64,000 nt of DNA from contig CAWZYM010000283.1 in the NCBI GenBank assembly GCA_963966185.1, positions 1 to 64,000 of the forward strand. Reading direction: 5' to 3'. Shown piece by piece: positions 22,173 through 33,657 of this stretch. Under the pieces are notes generated by a model, which was not told the DNA's origin, ran no database searches, and worked only from the letters and a program-made list of their open reading frames with translations. The stretch comes from Rhabditoides inermis (lineage: Eukaryota; Nematoda; Chromadorea; Rhabditida; Rhabditidae). Each line of letters opens with the position of its first letter. The first letter of the stretch is position 1. The position numbers and the translations under genes were made by a program.

Positions 22173-22585
22173 TTGACGGTGACATGGCTGCCGGAAAGGG
22201 AGGGCACGGGCGAGGCAGATGGGCCCTGGCCATCAAGGCTGCCTATTTGGGACGTAGACGATATGTCAGTCGCCCTTAAATATCACGTCGCTCACGTCAC
22301 ACGCCTCGTCGACATCGCGTTGATTCAAGAGGTACGGATCACGGAGTATATTGCTTATAGCACGGATGTGCAGCAGTTTATAGCAATTTCTGACATAATA
22401 CTTGAGAAAGTAGTGATAAGAAAGTGATGGTGAACAACCCAGTTTCGTCACCACATGATTTCTAGAACATTACGGATGCGATGTGGGCTGCAGTCCAAGA
22501 AGCACTGCTCGAAACCAACGTGCGACCCGCCCTTTATACACTCGAAGACGGATATGATCTACAGGCAAACCCACTAGATGCATGA
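22173..22585 (+). CDS. Two 3'-terminal exons of an unassigned gene
   Basis: Exon 22173-22331 (53 codons, ending HVTRLVDIALIQE before GTACGG) joins in phase with the last exon 22466-22585, which reads NITDAMWAAVQEALLETNVR and ends with a TGA after NPLDA. The start is not defined. It may be the 3' end of the F-box-like gene or a separate gene. Confidence 0.45.
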
Positions 22586-23816
22586 TTTGAATATCAAGAA
22601 ATATGTTTTTTTGTGAACTTCATTTTGCTGTAGGTCGAAAAATGATTCCCTTTTGTCGTTTAGTTTGTTATTTCATAGTCTTGCATTGTCTCCTCCACGA
22701 TTCTTGCATAAGGTGCGGTAGTAGTAGTAGCTACTTTTTATCCCATACACTATCGTTGCATTATTTTCGTTCATGACTTTCCAAAATAGTGGCAATCAGT
22801 CTTTAGGCATAAAATATTTGTATGCATGCTATTTTTATAGACACATCCGAGTCTCAAGAACTGTTCTTTCTTCCACGAATATATCCAGTATCTAATCTGA
22901 ACAATTTATGTCTTAGTGACGAGCGGAAGGGTGTGCGAGGAAACAGAGGCTTGTAGGTGTATGTGTGAAAGACATAACACATATAGAAGAAAGTTTATCT
23001 AGAGAAAAAGATGACCGAGCGAGCAATACAACAAGAGTAGTAATATTAAGCCCACATCGATTTTTGCCCCGCCCAAAATCCCGCCCTTTCGCGAAAAAAC
23101 GGCTGCGAAAAAACCACGTTTGAAAAAAACTGAATTCGCGCCCGTTTATGAAGCTCTCACTCTCAATAGCCCGAGGTCACCGCGCACTCTCACTCGCGCG
23201 CGCGCGCGATGAATAGTAATGAGAGAGATATCTCATCCCTCTCACTATTAGATAATCCCTTTTTCTCCTCGCACTTTCGGCACCCGCGCAAAAGTTTATT
23301 GCCCGAGTGCAAAACCCATTATGTTACAGTAACCCGGAATCTTTTGCTGTCTACGTCTCTTCACAAAAATCAAGTTTGAGAAAAGCTGTCTCCTTTGACC
23401 GCCCGACTCTCCTGCTCTCGCTCACAAAAAACTGATCGAGAAATGCAAACGGCATAGCAAACACTAGAAGTCTCCCCTCACTCCTCACCGTTCCTTTCAC
23501 ACCACACTGTGCATTGTTTTCTCTCTCAATAAAATTGTTGAACCACTCCATTGACATTGTGATCTGAGAAGATTACACAAGCCAACATTACTTGGCATGA
23601 AAATGGGGTGAAACATACTGCTACTATATAGTTCGATTTGATAATCAAAGTTCCGAAAAAAAACCTTACACCTTGTTGATAATAATTGTCTATAGGTATG
23701 TATAGTAACATCTATCACTTTTTTAATACGTGAATGAAAGCGTCCAATTACCGAAACAAGTGAGCGTGAAATAAAAGTGGGCAGTGAAACATATGAGACA
23801 CGGGATCGTCCAACTG
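22586..23816. other. Non-coding stretch, no gene recognised
   Basis: AT-rich DNA with a GC-rich block at about 23050-23300 (cgcgcgcgcgcgcg at 23195). No supported exon on either strand. Confidence 0.5.

Positions 23817-23866
<50 letters not shown>
23817..23866. repeat. (AT)n microsatellite, followed by CT-rich tract to 24047
   Basis: About 25 TA units followed by a CT/CCCCCT-rich tract at 23905-24047 that begins immediately beyond the donor of the exon 24050-24142. Confidence 0.95.
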
Positions 23867-23868
<2 letters not shown>

Positions 23869-24334
23869 TCTCTCACATCTCCTCTTCGCTACAGCACATC
23901 AAATCTTTCTCTCCTCTCCCCCTCTCTCTGCCTCCCCCCCCCTCCCTCTATCTCTCTCTCTCTCTTCCCTCCCTCTCTATCTCTATCTCTATCTCTCTCC
24001 CCCTCCCCCTCCCCCTCTCTCCCCCTCCCCCTCTCTCCCCCCCCCCCACATCGATCTGCCTCCTCTTCCTGTCGATGCCCTCCAGCCGCGTCCTCCACTC
24101 GATCGCCGCCCCTTCCTCGTCCACCCAACCCGACAGCTTCCACTGCAATCATACGCATACCATAAAAAGACAAAAAATATCCCTTTGACTACATTGCTAT
24201 TCTTCCACAGATAAACTTGGTAATCTGACTAACAAACATCAGTGTGAACATGACAGCTTGATTGATTGATTGGCGCGCTGCTACGTTTTCTTCTCACATA
24301 ATTTTTTTTTAGGAACACGTGAAATAGAATATAG

Positions 24335-24640
24335 TGGGCCCGCAAATGAGTTCCACTCTTTCACGAGAGACATTAGGGTGGTTAGACAACAATCAGAACC
24401 CTTTAGATGATGTTTTCAATTTTTGCGTGGGTACCCAAGATCGAACCCGCGGACCACTGCTTGCTAAGCGAGAGCGTTACCACTACGCAAGGCAGTCATG
24501 TAATAGAATCGGCGGAATAGAGATACGAACAACAACGAAATTCTGGTATGCATTTCGTTCAGTATACTGTATGTTCAAAATCCACGATAATGTTTTCAAC
24601 GAAAAATCCTGAGCTAAGTGCGAGCCTATTATAATGTAAA
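24335..24640 (-). mobile_element. tRNA-bearing repeat element (SINE-like)
   Basis: On the minus strand it begins ataggctcgcacttagctca and ends gcccactatatt. The middle holds a tRNA-like segment (24425-24502, minus) with an A-box-like tgcgtagtggtaacgc and a B-box-like gcgggttcgatctt. A copy lacking the middle lies at 18201-18286 and an end fragment at 3325-3400. It lies in an intron of the degenerate RNase H paralogue. Confidence 0.65.
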
Positions 24641-25221
24641 AGGACATGATAAAAGATACAACAAAACGAATCTCAAGGATCCCCCCTCCCCTCCCCCTCA
24701 CCTTCCTGCAGTGCACATAGACGGCGTCCTTGAGCCACTGCGAGTCAGTGAGCAGCGTCGCTAACTCCGTGCCGGACGCGAACCACTGGGATACGATGAC
24801 AACTTCAAAAACAGGAAGAATGCCTCATCCGGGGGAAACTCGTTTTGCGGCACAAATGAAATGGCGCTGACGCATGTAGTCACCACGAAACAGACCACTC
24901 CACCTCCCCACTCTCATCTCTAATCTCTAACTCTCAATTATCCGCCGCTAAATCAATTGTCGCCCTCCTACTACCTACTACATCTGACAGCCTCTCTCAC
25001 ATTCTCACTTCACAAGACCCACTCTCCCAATCAGTCCACACTCCATGTAATCCAGCTCAACTCGGCGGTTGTTCGATGCATCTCTCGTCTCCCTTCACCC
25101 AATCACAGACTCCCAGACTGCATTATGCCTGCTCCTGCGCTCACTCAGCAGATTCTCCAGTCTCCACAACCACCTCTCCTCACACATCTCACTGCACAAC
25201 TGCACGGATTTACACCCTCCC

Positions 25222-25322
25222 CCCTCTCTCTCTCTCGCTTTCTTTCTTTCTCTCTCCCTCTCTCCCCCCTCTCTCTCTCTCCTTCCCTCCCTCTCTCTCC
25301 CTTCCTCCCTCTCTCTCTCCTC
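25222..25322. repeat. CT-rich microsatellite
   Basis: CT/CCCT-rich tract directly downstream (sense) of the donor of exon 25330-25452. Confidence 0.9.
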
Positions 25323-25784
25323 CACCAACCTCTCCCAGTCCCCTCTCGGTGGCAGCCAGCTCGGCCGCCCGCATGCTCTTCAGCCGCTCGCTGCGCCAGT
25401 TGCGCGAGTCGCCCTCCCCGAAGAACACCGCGCCGCGGAAGTACGACTCGCCCTGCAATCTTGCAATCAATCAATCGATAAATCGATGAATAAATAGTTA
25501 TTTTATGAATACTTTTATATATATATATATATTCACACCGCAAACACTCGATTTCACTTGATGGTGAAAAATATAACCAGTCAATCAATCAATCAGTCAG
25601 TAACCTATCAACCTTCCAATGTATAATCTGCTGAACAAATTATCGCCACTGTAAAACATGCAATATCACTTGATGGTGAAACTTATAACTAGTACCAGTC
25701 AATCACTCAATCGATACACAGCTATCGATATTATAAAGTACACCAATGATGAAAGAATTGTCGCCACTCAAAAAATGTACAATA

Positions 25785-26136
25785 TGTGGTAAATGCAGTC
25801 TCCACAGGAGATGTGAACGAGACGGAAAGGCAAGCACCGCCCTCTCGGGAGAGAGGGCGGGAGAGAGGAAATAAAGGCAGTAGCAAAAAGACAGCGGTAT
25901 AGAGTGTGTGTCTATGTTTATGTTATGTTGCGTATAGTAAATCTCTCTCTCTCTCTCATATTGTGTACTGGTCTGATGGCGGTTCCTCTGCGATCTTCGT
26001 TGTCTCCTCAATCTTCGGCGATTCCTGTTTATTGTTATGTTTATGTTTGGCCGATGTGTGGGGAAGCGCGTAGATGAGGGATTGGACGGACCGGGACGGT
26101 ACGTTCCTAGACGTAGGAATAATATTGTTCTCGACA
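25785..26136 (+). repeat. Left LTR of BEL element
   Basis: 352 bp with TG at its start and CA at its end, matching 34509-34860. It contains a short (CT)n run at about 25942-25958. Confidence 0.95.
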
Positions 26137-26149
26137 TGGTGCATCGGCC
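26137..26149 (+). promoter_or_regulatory. Primer-binding site complementary to tRNA-Gly
   Basis: TGGTGCATCGGCC begins immediately after the left LTR. It is complementary to a tRNA-Gly(GCC) 3' end including CCA. About 1 kb of untranslated leader follows. Confidence 0.8.
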
Positions 26150-27199
26150 TAGTGAAATGTGAAACAAAATCACATACTCGGTCTCCACTGAACCATAATC
26201 AGACTTGCCATCTGATCGGCTAGCTATACCTCTCTATGCATGTGTGTGTCTTTCGAGTGTGGAGTTGAATAGGAAGTTTGTCAGGAGGTGACGTGATCTA
26301 TGCTTGGTTGCACTTCAGATGCGAGAATCACACCACCTGAGCACAAGTGGTACCCAGCAGTACTGTATTATAGTAGTTGTAGGGTACAACAACGTACAAA
26401 AGAGTCAAGGCGCCAAGACTCTAATACATACCCCATAAGTCTTAGTACGTACAGCACTTTCATTCACCCACTCGATTGAGAACATACATACAGTATCCTA
26501 GGAAGAGAGTGCCCCTTTTTTCAGAGGGCAAAGGATGCGCCCGCAAAGGAAAAAACCTTTGGACCGCGCGCGCAGGCAATCTAATTACATAGCCATTATC
26601 CGTCCACCAGATGCACGCCTCACATGCGTAATGAGAAAACGCGAGGCAGAAGAGGCGCGCTACACTCAATGTGGCTTTCCGGGAAAATTTCATTTACCCG
26701 AGGCAATTAATGGGAAGCGACTCTCCGTATACAAGGCCCCCCCCACCATTCCTCTTCATTCGCACTATAGCTACCCAGTGCGCGGTTCCCAGTGAACCCT
26801 ACGTCTACTTACCTCCTTCACCAATCTCCCAGTCTCCCACCCATTCTTCATTGTTTCCTCTTGTTTTTCGCATTCTCACAGTACTCCCATAACAAAAAAC
26901 AAAACAAAAATAAAATAAAAAATCCCCCTTCTCTCCGACTATTCCTTCTTCATACTTCACTCGGTAAGTACCTATCAATAGCTTATCAGTAGTGGCCATT
27001 ATATAGAATACAGCGTGTCGCATTCCATTGTCATTCGAGTTCCCATTGCCAGTCGTAGTCCTTTCGAACACGACAAGCCCCGATAGATAATAGAAGAGTG
27101 CACTAACTATAGTCTATTGGGCAGCAGCCACGAGTGAGCAGGAGGTCTGAGCACAGCGAGAGCTCCGCCGTAGTCTTTGGCGGACCGTGCTCACCTACC

Positions 27200-30100
27200 A
27201 TGCACTCGCGCACTCGTAGAGAGAGTGACCCGATAAGTGGGAGAATGCAACATTCACTGTTGCAACGGTCGGCGTCAGAAACGCACATCACCCCTGAGGT
27301 GAAAAAACTGATCACAAAAATGAACGAAGCGTTCGACAAACAGGCATCCGTGACAAATAGAATAGTGAACAAATACACCAGCGGATTTCGTGCACAAACG
27401 CACAAGGTGTTTGGAATCACGTGCCTAAACAACAAGCAGCAAGAAATCCGGAAAGAAAACGGTTTCGCGATTTCCCGAATCTCTGAATTGAATAGTCTCA
27501 TGTTTGAGATGCTCAATCACCCGCATCGCGAGCAGATGCCAGTGTCTGCATTCGGAGAAAGATACAAGACAGCACTGCAACTATACATTGGCTCGCAGAA
27601 ACTGCTTGAACAGAGAATGGCGGACATCAGAAGAAATGTCCGCGCTCTAGACCCGCTCGCTGAAAGCGAATTCAGCAAGGAGCTAATGAGGTTCGACTGC
27701 GGAACAATTAACAGCGACCCAACAAGCCCTTTCCGCAATAGCTCTGCGAGCAGCCAACACTCCCTCTCACTCAGCCCCCCTAATAAGGTTCGAGGCTCGG
27801 AAGGGACAGGCAATAGAACGAACAGCGCCTCCAGCAAAAATGATACTGGGGAAACAGTAATGCAGCAGCTCACTTCCACCCCCAAGAGCGGACAGGGAGA
27901 CACACGTACTCTCGTCGACCTGGACATGATACAATGCAGCCCAGTCTTTGACCTACGAGCAGACTGGTCAAAACAGTCAATGGTCCGCGATAGCCCAGTG
28001 TACGACGTGCCACAGCCAGTGAGTGAAGAGCATTCGCGCGAGAGAGTCACAAGCGCACTCGCGAATAGCTTTGGCTCCGGATTTTCGTCATTTAGCCAAC
28101 ACTCGCACCGCGGACCCGCACCTGTGGTTCCTGACTACCCACAAAACATTGAAAACGTGACTGCACATCGCACACCGCGAGTGCAAGAAGTTCAGGACAC
28201 AGAAGAAGAAGTAGACCGTGCAAGCAACAGCTGCAAAGTGAAATCCGCTGTCACAAAAACAGTGACCAAAGAATCCTCGAAAACGGCAAGCAAGAAAGAG
28301 TCGAACGAAGCGAACAGCTCAGAGAAAGAAAAGAAGAGAGAAAAGGCCCCTAGTGGTAACAAGTCCTCCTCGTCTTCTCCCCCATCGTCTGACTCCTCTG
28401 ACTCATCTTCCGACTCGTCCACCTCGTCTGACTCAGAGTGGGAGCGGAAGGATAACAAGAAGCAAAACAAAAAGAAGACAGAGAAAAAGAACAAGAAGAA
28501 AAATGGGGAAGACAAAGAGAGTGAAGAGGGTGATGAGGACGATGACAAGCAAAGCAGTGCAGGGAGGGAAAATCAGAAGGTTTTCAAAATAGACATTGAC
28601 TCACTCACGTTTGCGAACACAATCGAGCTCCCAGAATTCAATGGTGACGTGCACCGTTGGATGGAGTTCTCAGATCTATTCGACGCGCTCGTGAGCAAGA
28701 GTGGGATGGCACCAGTGTTGCAACTAGCGCGCCTCAAGCAGGCGTGCACAGGGCCAGCAGGCGGTCTCCTTGACCAATTCGCACTGACTGGCGACAATCT
28801 CAAACCGGCGTTGCATCTCCTAAGAAAAACATACGGAAGACGCGAGCTGGTAGCAACCGCGCTGTGGGATGAAATGGATAGTATTCCGACAGCCAAAACC
28901 CATCACACTAGTCTACGCTGCACCTTCAACAAAGTGAAGGGAATACTCCTGCAACTGCAAAGAGCGTCCGAAACCAACACTCCTCGCCTCATCACTGTTA
29001 TCATGCGCAAATTCCCCACACTCGTATGGAACAAAGTGATGAACAAGCAAAGCAAGTTCAAAGATAACGTGGACAAGTTCATCCGAGTGCTTGAGAAAGT
29101 GATACGAGAGATCGAAGACTCACAGAGAGCCTTGGAAATGGCGCAGGGCTATGTTGAAAGCAACACCTCTTCTACTCAAATGGTCGCAATGACAGAGAAG
29201 CCGCCAGACCCTCAGCGAGGTCGGCAAGGCCAGCAAGGCCAGCAAGGCCAGCAAGGCCAGCAAGGCCAGCAAGGTCGGCAAGTGCACAGCCAGCAGCGCT
29301 CCCAGTCTCGCCCGTCCTTTTCGGGAAGAAGTGGCGAGAACAATTTCCCCAGAAACAACTGGAATTCAAATCAGAGGGGAAGGGGCCGCGGCGCCTTCCG
29401 AGGGTCGCACTGGCAGTTCCGTAATCGATCGCAGTCGCAAAGACGACCATGGAACCGGGAAAAAAGTCAACAACGCCGTCCGTTTGAGAACGGGCGACAG
29501 GGGCAAGATGACAGAAATCGAACGAGCAAGTCACCCTATCCGAGAAAGAAGGTGCATTTCCAGAACAGAAGAGGAAGGGGAGGATTCAGAGGCGGCCATC
29601 GCAATTACCGCCCCGCTTCACGTGACCAGTCACCTGTAGTCACCCTGAAGGGCCCGCAATCCTCCACCTATGCACCGTACTATAGACAGAATAGCGTGAT
29701 CGGAACAGGGGGATATCTCCTCATTCTGCCAATGACCACGAACGGTTCCAGAGCGATTGACGTCATGATTGACACTGGCGCGCAGAAAAGTTTCGTAGAC
29801 GAAGATCTCGCAAACTCTCTGAAACTCCCAGTGATACAACCAAAGCACATCGTGCACGTGGAAGGGTTTGACGGCAAGGTAGTCCCAGTCGAAACAAGCC
29901 TTGTAGAGATTGAGTTGTATCACAATGATCAGCGCAGAGTCCTTCATGTACTGACCAAGAAGGGAATGCACACCGCCGCCAAAGGGCCATGCCTGTCTGC
30001 AGAAGACCGACGAACTCTCGAGCAGAGAGGCGTCCCGCCTCCAAAACGGAAATTCAATGCTCTACTCCTGATTGGAATGGACTTGAAAATGAGACTCATG

Positions 30101-30931
30101 GGGAATACTACGTACTCAGAACTGCCGTCAGGGCTTTGTCTTGTGGAAAGTGAGTTTGGAGCAGCCGTCTGCGGCACTCCACATGTCAACGCATATCAGA
30201 TGCAATCGGCGAAGGTGGCCGCAGCTGAACAGAAACGACTGTGGGACGTCATAAACGTCGGGTTAGAAGAGCCCACAGAGATCGAACTGAACAGCAAGCT
30301 GATGCGGGACTTCGAAAGAACAGTGAGAATGAATGAAGAAGGCCGAGTCGAAGTTCAACTGCCGTTCAAAGAGGCTATACGTCAGCCATTTGACGACAAC
30401 AAAGACGTCGCTCTCCAGCGATTTCTGAGTTTCATTGAGCAATGTAGGCGAAAACCGGCACTGTGGAAGGAGACTGAAACACAGATTCGTGAATTCGAGA
30501 AATCTGGAATCACGGCAAAAGCCCCTCGATACACGGAAGAAAAACAGTTTTACCTGCCTTTCCACACCGTCTACAAAGACTCGCACACGACGAAAGCGCG
30601 CATCGTTCACGACGCGTCGTCTCACAAACGCGGACAACCGTCACTGAACGACCTGTGCCACATCGGCCTAACGGACATTCCGGATTTGTGTGGAACACTC
30701 ATCCGCTCGAGAGAGAGTCCGTTCCTGATGTCAGCAGACATTCAGCGTGCGTTTTTCGGAATCTCACTCAGCCCCAACTGTCGAAATCTAACGATGTCGA
30801 TCTTGAAAAGGTGGTCCCAAGAGAAGATCAGGCAAAGGGAGGCAAGTGGCAGAAGGTTCTCGGAATCAAGTGGAAGACGGATTGTGACACCTACACCATC
30901 CGCCAGCCCGACCCTCCCCCGGAACGCCTGA
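27200..30931 (+). CDS. BEL gag-protease-RT (5' part) polyprotein
   Basis: A long frame from the ATG at 27200. In order it holds: a Gag-like region; a Ser-rich acidic and Lys-rich linker (about residues 375-460); a DUF1759-type Pao Gag domain (ELPEFNGDVHRWMEFSDLFD, then YGRRELVATALWDEMDS); a Gln-Gln-Gly repeat coded by a 9-bp tandem at 29223-29280; RG/RGG-rich nucleic-acid-binding segments instead of clear CCHC knuckles; an aspartic protease of the DUF1758 type with the DTG active site (IDVMIDTGAQKSFVD); and the start of the reverse transcriptase up to SADIQRAFFGISL. The reading then leaves the RT frame and ends in a short unrelated tail. The frame is open upstream to 27134, but there is no earlier ATG. 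Confidence 0.85.
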   Translation: MHSRTRRESDPISGRMQHSLLQRSASETHITPEVKKLITKMNEAFDKQASVTNRIVNKYTSGFRAQTHKVFGITCLNNKQQEIRKENGFAISRISELNSLMFEMLNHPHREQMPVSAFGERYKTALQLYIGSQKLLEQRMADIRRNVRALDPLAESEFSKELMRFDCGTINSDPTSPFRNSSASSQHSLSLSPPNKVRGSEGTGNRTNSASSKNDTGETVMQQLTSTPKSGQGDTRTLVDLDMIQCSPVFDLRADWSKQSMVRDSPVYDVPQPVSEEHSRERVTSALANSFGSGFSSFSQHSHRGPAPVVPDYPQNIENVTAHRTPRVQEVQDTEEEVDRASNSCKVKSAVTKTVTKESSKTASKKESNEANSSEKEKKREKAPSGNKSSSSSPPSSDSSDSSSDSSTSSDSEWERKDNKKQNKKKTEKKNKKKNGEDKESEEGDEDDDKQSSAGRENQKVFKIDIDSLTFANTIELPEFNGDVHRWMEFSDLFDALVSKSGMAPVLQLARLKQACTGPAGGLLDQFALTGDNLKPALHLLRKTYGRRELVATALWDEMDSIPTAKTHHTSLRCTFNKVKGILLQLQRASETNTPRLITVIMRKFPTLVWNKVMNKQSKFKDNVDKFIRVLEKVIREIEDSQRALEMAQGYVESNTSSTQMVAMTEKPPDPQRGRQGQQGQQGQQGQQGQQGRQVHSQQRSQSRPSFSGRSGENNFPRNNWNSNQRGRGRGAFRGSHWQFRNRSQSQRRPWNREKSQQRRPFENGRQGQDDRNRTSKSPYPRKKVHFQNRRGRGGFRGGHRNYRPASRDQSPVVTLKGPQSSTYAPYYRQNSVIGTGGYLLILPMTTNGSRAIDVMIDTGAQKSFVDEDLANSLKLPVIQPKHIVHVEGFDGKVVPVETSLVEIELYHNDQRRVLHVLTKKGMHTAAKGPCLSAEDRRTLEQRGVPPPKRKFNALLLIGMDLKMRLMGNTTYSELPSGLCLVESEFGAAVCGTPHVNAYQMQSAKVAAAEQKRLWDVINVGLEEPTEIELNSKLMRDFERTVRMNEEGRVEVQLPFKEAIRQPFDDNKDVALQRFLSFIEQCRRKPALWKETETQIREFEKSGITAKAPRYTEEKQFYLPFHTVYKDSHTTKARIVHDASSHKRGQPSLNDLCHIGLTDIPDLCGTLIRSRESPFLMSADIQRAFFGISLSPNCRNLTMSILKRWSQEKIRQREASGRRFSESSGRRIVTPTPSASPTLPRNA

Positions 30932-33657
30932 CCAAACGAAAGTGGTCCAGCTATGTCGGCAGTTTTTTCGATCCACTGGGACTGCTCAACCCTCTCATGA
31001 CGGACGCCAAACTCATTTTGCAAGAGATGTGGCGTGCGAAAAAGGGATGGGATGAGACATGCGACAATCCGGAATGGATCGAGAGAACACGTGAAGTTCA
31101 AAGAAACATAGAATGCGCCGAAAAACACTTCCCTCGACAACTCGCAAATGTCTATGACAATGAGAAATTTCAACTGTGCGTGTTCAGTGATGCCAGCTCT
31201 CACAGCTACGGAGCCGTAGCATACCTGCGCTCGATCGGCCGAAGGTTCTTTCGAATCGGCCTGATTATGAGCAAGCACAAACTCGCACCTGAGGGCAAGG
31301 CAAACACGATACCGCACCTTGAACTGTGCGGCATCCTCGTCGCAGTCAAACTCACACAATTCATTCTGCAACACACATCGCTAAAAATTGAGCACATTCA
31401 TTTTTTTAGCGACAGTGAGATCTCACTGCACTGGCTGAAGAGTGACAAAATCTGCAAGCAGATTTTTGTCTCCAACAGAGTGAAAGTCATCAAAGAAAGA
31501 ATTCGTACCATCGAAGAACTCGGGATTCACTCGTCTCTCCACCACATCGCCGGTGAGCACAATCCGTCGGACCATCTCAGCCGAGTGCTCACGTATGATG
31601 ACCTCATAAGCTCAAACTGGTTCGAAGGACCAGAATTTCTGAGAAAAAACGAGAGGACGTGGCCAGCACCCACCATATCATTCACGGTGGGCAAAGATCC
31701 GACCGAGGAAGAAATCAGCGAAGAGACATTACGTTCTCCGCTACGAATGTGTGTGGCAAAGGTGAGAGAAATTGCAGACCAGACACTCTCTGATTCAGCA
31801 CTCGTGAAACTGCAGTGGTCGAACAACTGGAACAAAATCAGAGGTACTGTAGCCGTGGTACTGCAGTTTCTGACGCTACTCACCCTCGGAAAGATCAAGA
31901 GACGACTGAACATACCCGAACTGTACTACGACCTATCCACCACTCGCGCTCAATACAAGGCGGCTGAAAAGCTGATCATTCGATTGCACCAGCGGTGCTA
32001 TGCGATGGCAATAGACAAGATAAAATCAGCCCACACACTGTACACTGACATGTCTGGTGTGACCCTCCAGAAGTCCCGAATGCTCTACGCTGACTTTGAC
32101 CCTCCCCTGCTACGCCCGGTGATCATACCAAAGACGAGACTGTGTGAAGTTTTAGTGCAAAAGACCCATGTGAAAATCAATCACAGTGGAACGAGCGCCA
32201 CGTCCGCATCTTATGCGGAGCACTATTTCACACCGCGACTGCGCAGCACGGTGCGACACTTTCTCACCAGCTGTCTCCCGTGCCGCCGCAGCAACGGCAG
32301 ACCGTACGCATCGCAAACCCTGCCGGCCCTCCCAGCCACCCGGGTGACAATTGCGATACCGTATACCAACGCGGCGGTTGACTTTGCCGGGCCATTCCAG
32401 ATCACGAACGGCAGGAACGCGACCATGAAGGCATACATATGCCTGTTCACATGTCTCACCTCCCGCCTAATCCACCTTGAACCAATGTTCCAACTGACCA
32501 CTTGTGCGTTCATAATGGCATTCCAACGCTTCTGCGCACGAAATCGTCTACCGCGCACAATGCTATCCGACAATGGAGCTCAATTCGTGCTAGCTAACGA
32601 AATCCTAAAAGGAAAGGCGTACTCGGAGGATCCACTTGCGTTTCTACAGAAAGAGCTGGGCAGACAGGGTTGTGAGTGGAGTTTCAACACTCCGCGAGCG
32701 AGCTGGTGCGGAGGTCCGTTCGAGCGCCTATTCTCGAACACAAAAAAGGCGCTCATTCACAGCCTCAAGCCGCTACCCGATCGTACTCAATTCACTACAG
32801 CACTGGCATTGTGTGAACGCATAGTGAATGAACGACCGCTGTACGCACACAGCGAAAATGACGAATTCCTGTTCGTGCGCCCTATCGATATTCTCGTTGC
32901 AGGCATTCCCACACCGCACTTCGATGAACTACGGATAGACCCGCCATATCACGATATTCAACTGACCATCAATTACATCAAAGAGCGCACGAAACAGTTC
33001 TGGCACAAGTTCACCACTTTGCACACCGCCACCGACCGAACCTACCAAGGTCACAATCGCCCCAAGCGACATTACACTACGGTAGAACCGGAAGTAGGGC
33101 AGCTTGTCATTGTCAAAGACGATAAGAAAAAGCGAACAGAGTGGTGTATGGGCAAGATCACCCAGCTGCGCTACAGTCGAGACAACAAGGTCAGGTCGGC
33201 CATGGTGAAAACACGGACCGGGGAGCTCTGCCGAGCAGTAGAGCACCTCATTCCTCTCGAAATGACGAGCATGCCAGTGAAGGCACGGAAACCTGCCCTC
33301 GAGCAAAATGGCCGCAGGGCCGGAAAGACGCGTGTCTCACTCATCAAAGTCATGCTCATTGCAATGTTCGCACTCTCCATGAACACTGTCACCGCGAGCC
33401 AAACGAGTGACAAACCAATGGCACATCTCGACGACCGTCTCCACTCCCTCCTTGTGAATGCTCATATGAACCACGATCAGAAACGTATAGAGCAGGTGCT
33501 GACAGCAATGAGACGCAACAACATTAGCATCCACCCGCTGCTGGATCACACAGAAAAGCTGGATAGAGTCACTCTGGAGAGAATAGCTCTGCTCCAACAG
33601 CGACTCAATGCAGCGATGATCAAAACATTCGTTCAAAAGGCAACGAAGTTGGGGTAG
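30792..33657 (+). CDS. BEL RT (3' part), RNase H and integrase; possible envelope stub
   Basis: This frame overlaps the end of the upstream one and carries true pol sequence from about 30792. It resumes at the RT thumb side (KWQKVLGIKWKTD, then GSFFDPLGLLNPLM), so the palm with the YxDD motif is missing. An RNase H domain follows (LCVFSDASSHSYGAVAY, later HHIAGEHNPSDHLSR). Then comes an integrase with a zinc-binding end (HVKINHSG...CLPCRR) and a D-D-E core (VDFAGPF, LSDNGAQF, GGPFERL). The last 100 residues begin with a signal-peptide-like hydrophobic run (KVMLIAMFALSMNTVTAS) and show no further domain. This could be the stub of an envelope gene, which some nematode BEL elements carry. The coding start inside this frame is arbitrary, because it joins a deletion. 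Confidence 0.82.

Noticed and set aside
22184..22279. A 31-codon frame with a histone-like start (MAAGKGGHGRGRWALAIK).
   Set aside because: Too short, no histone fold follows, and it overlaps a longer exon in another frame that joins the terminal exon in phase.
24425..24502. A tRNA gene on the minus strand.
   Set aside because: A and B boxes are present but the B box is imperfect and no acceptor stem forms; it sits inside a repeat element, so a tRNA-derived SINE fits better.
24050..25452. Upstream exons of the VPS35L-like gene or of the guanylyl cyclase.
   Set aside because: The exit phase does not fit the first VPS35L-like exon, and the motifs match RNase H rather than either protein.
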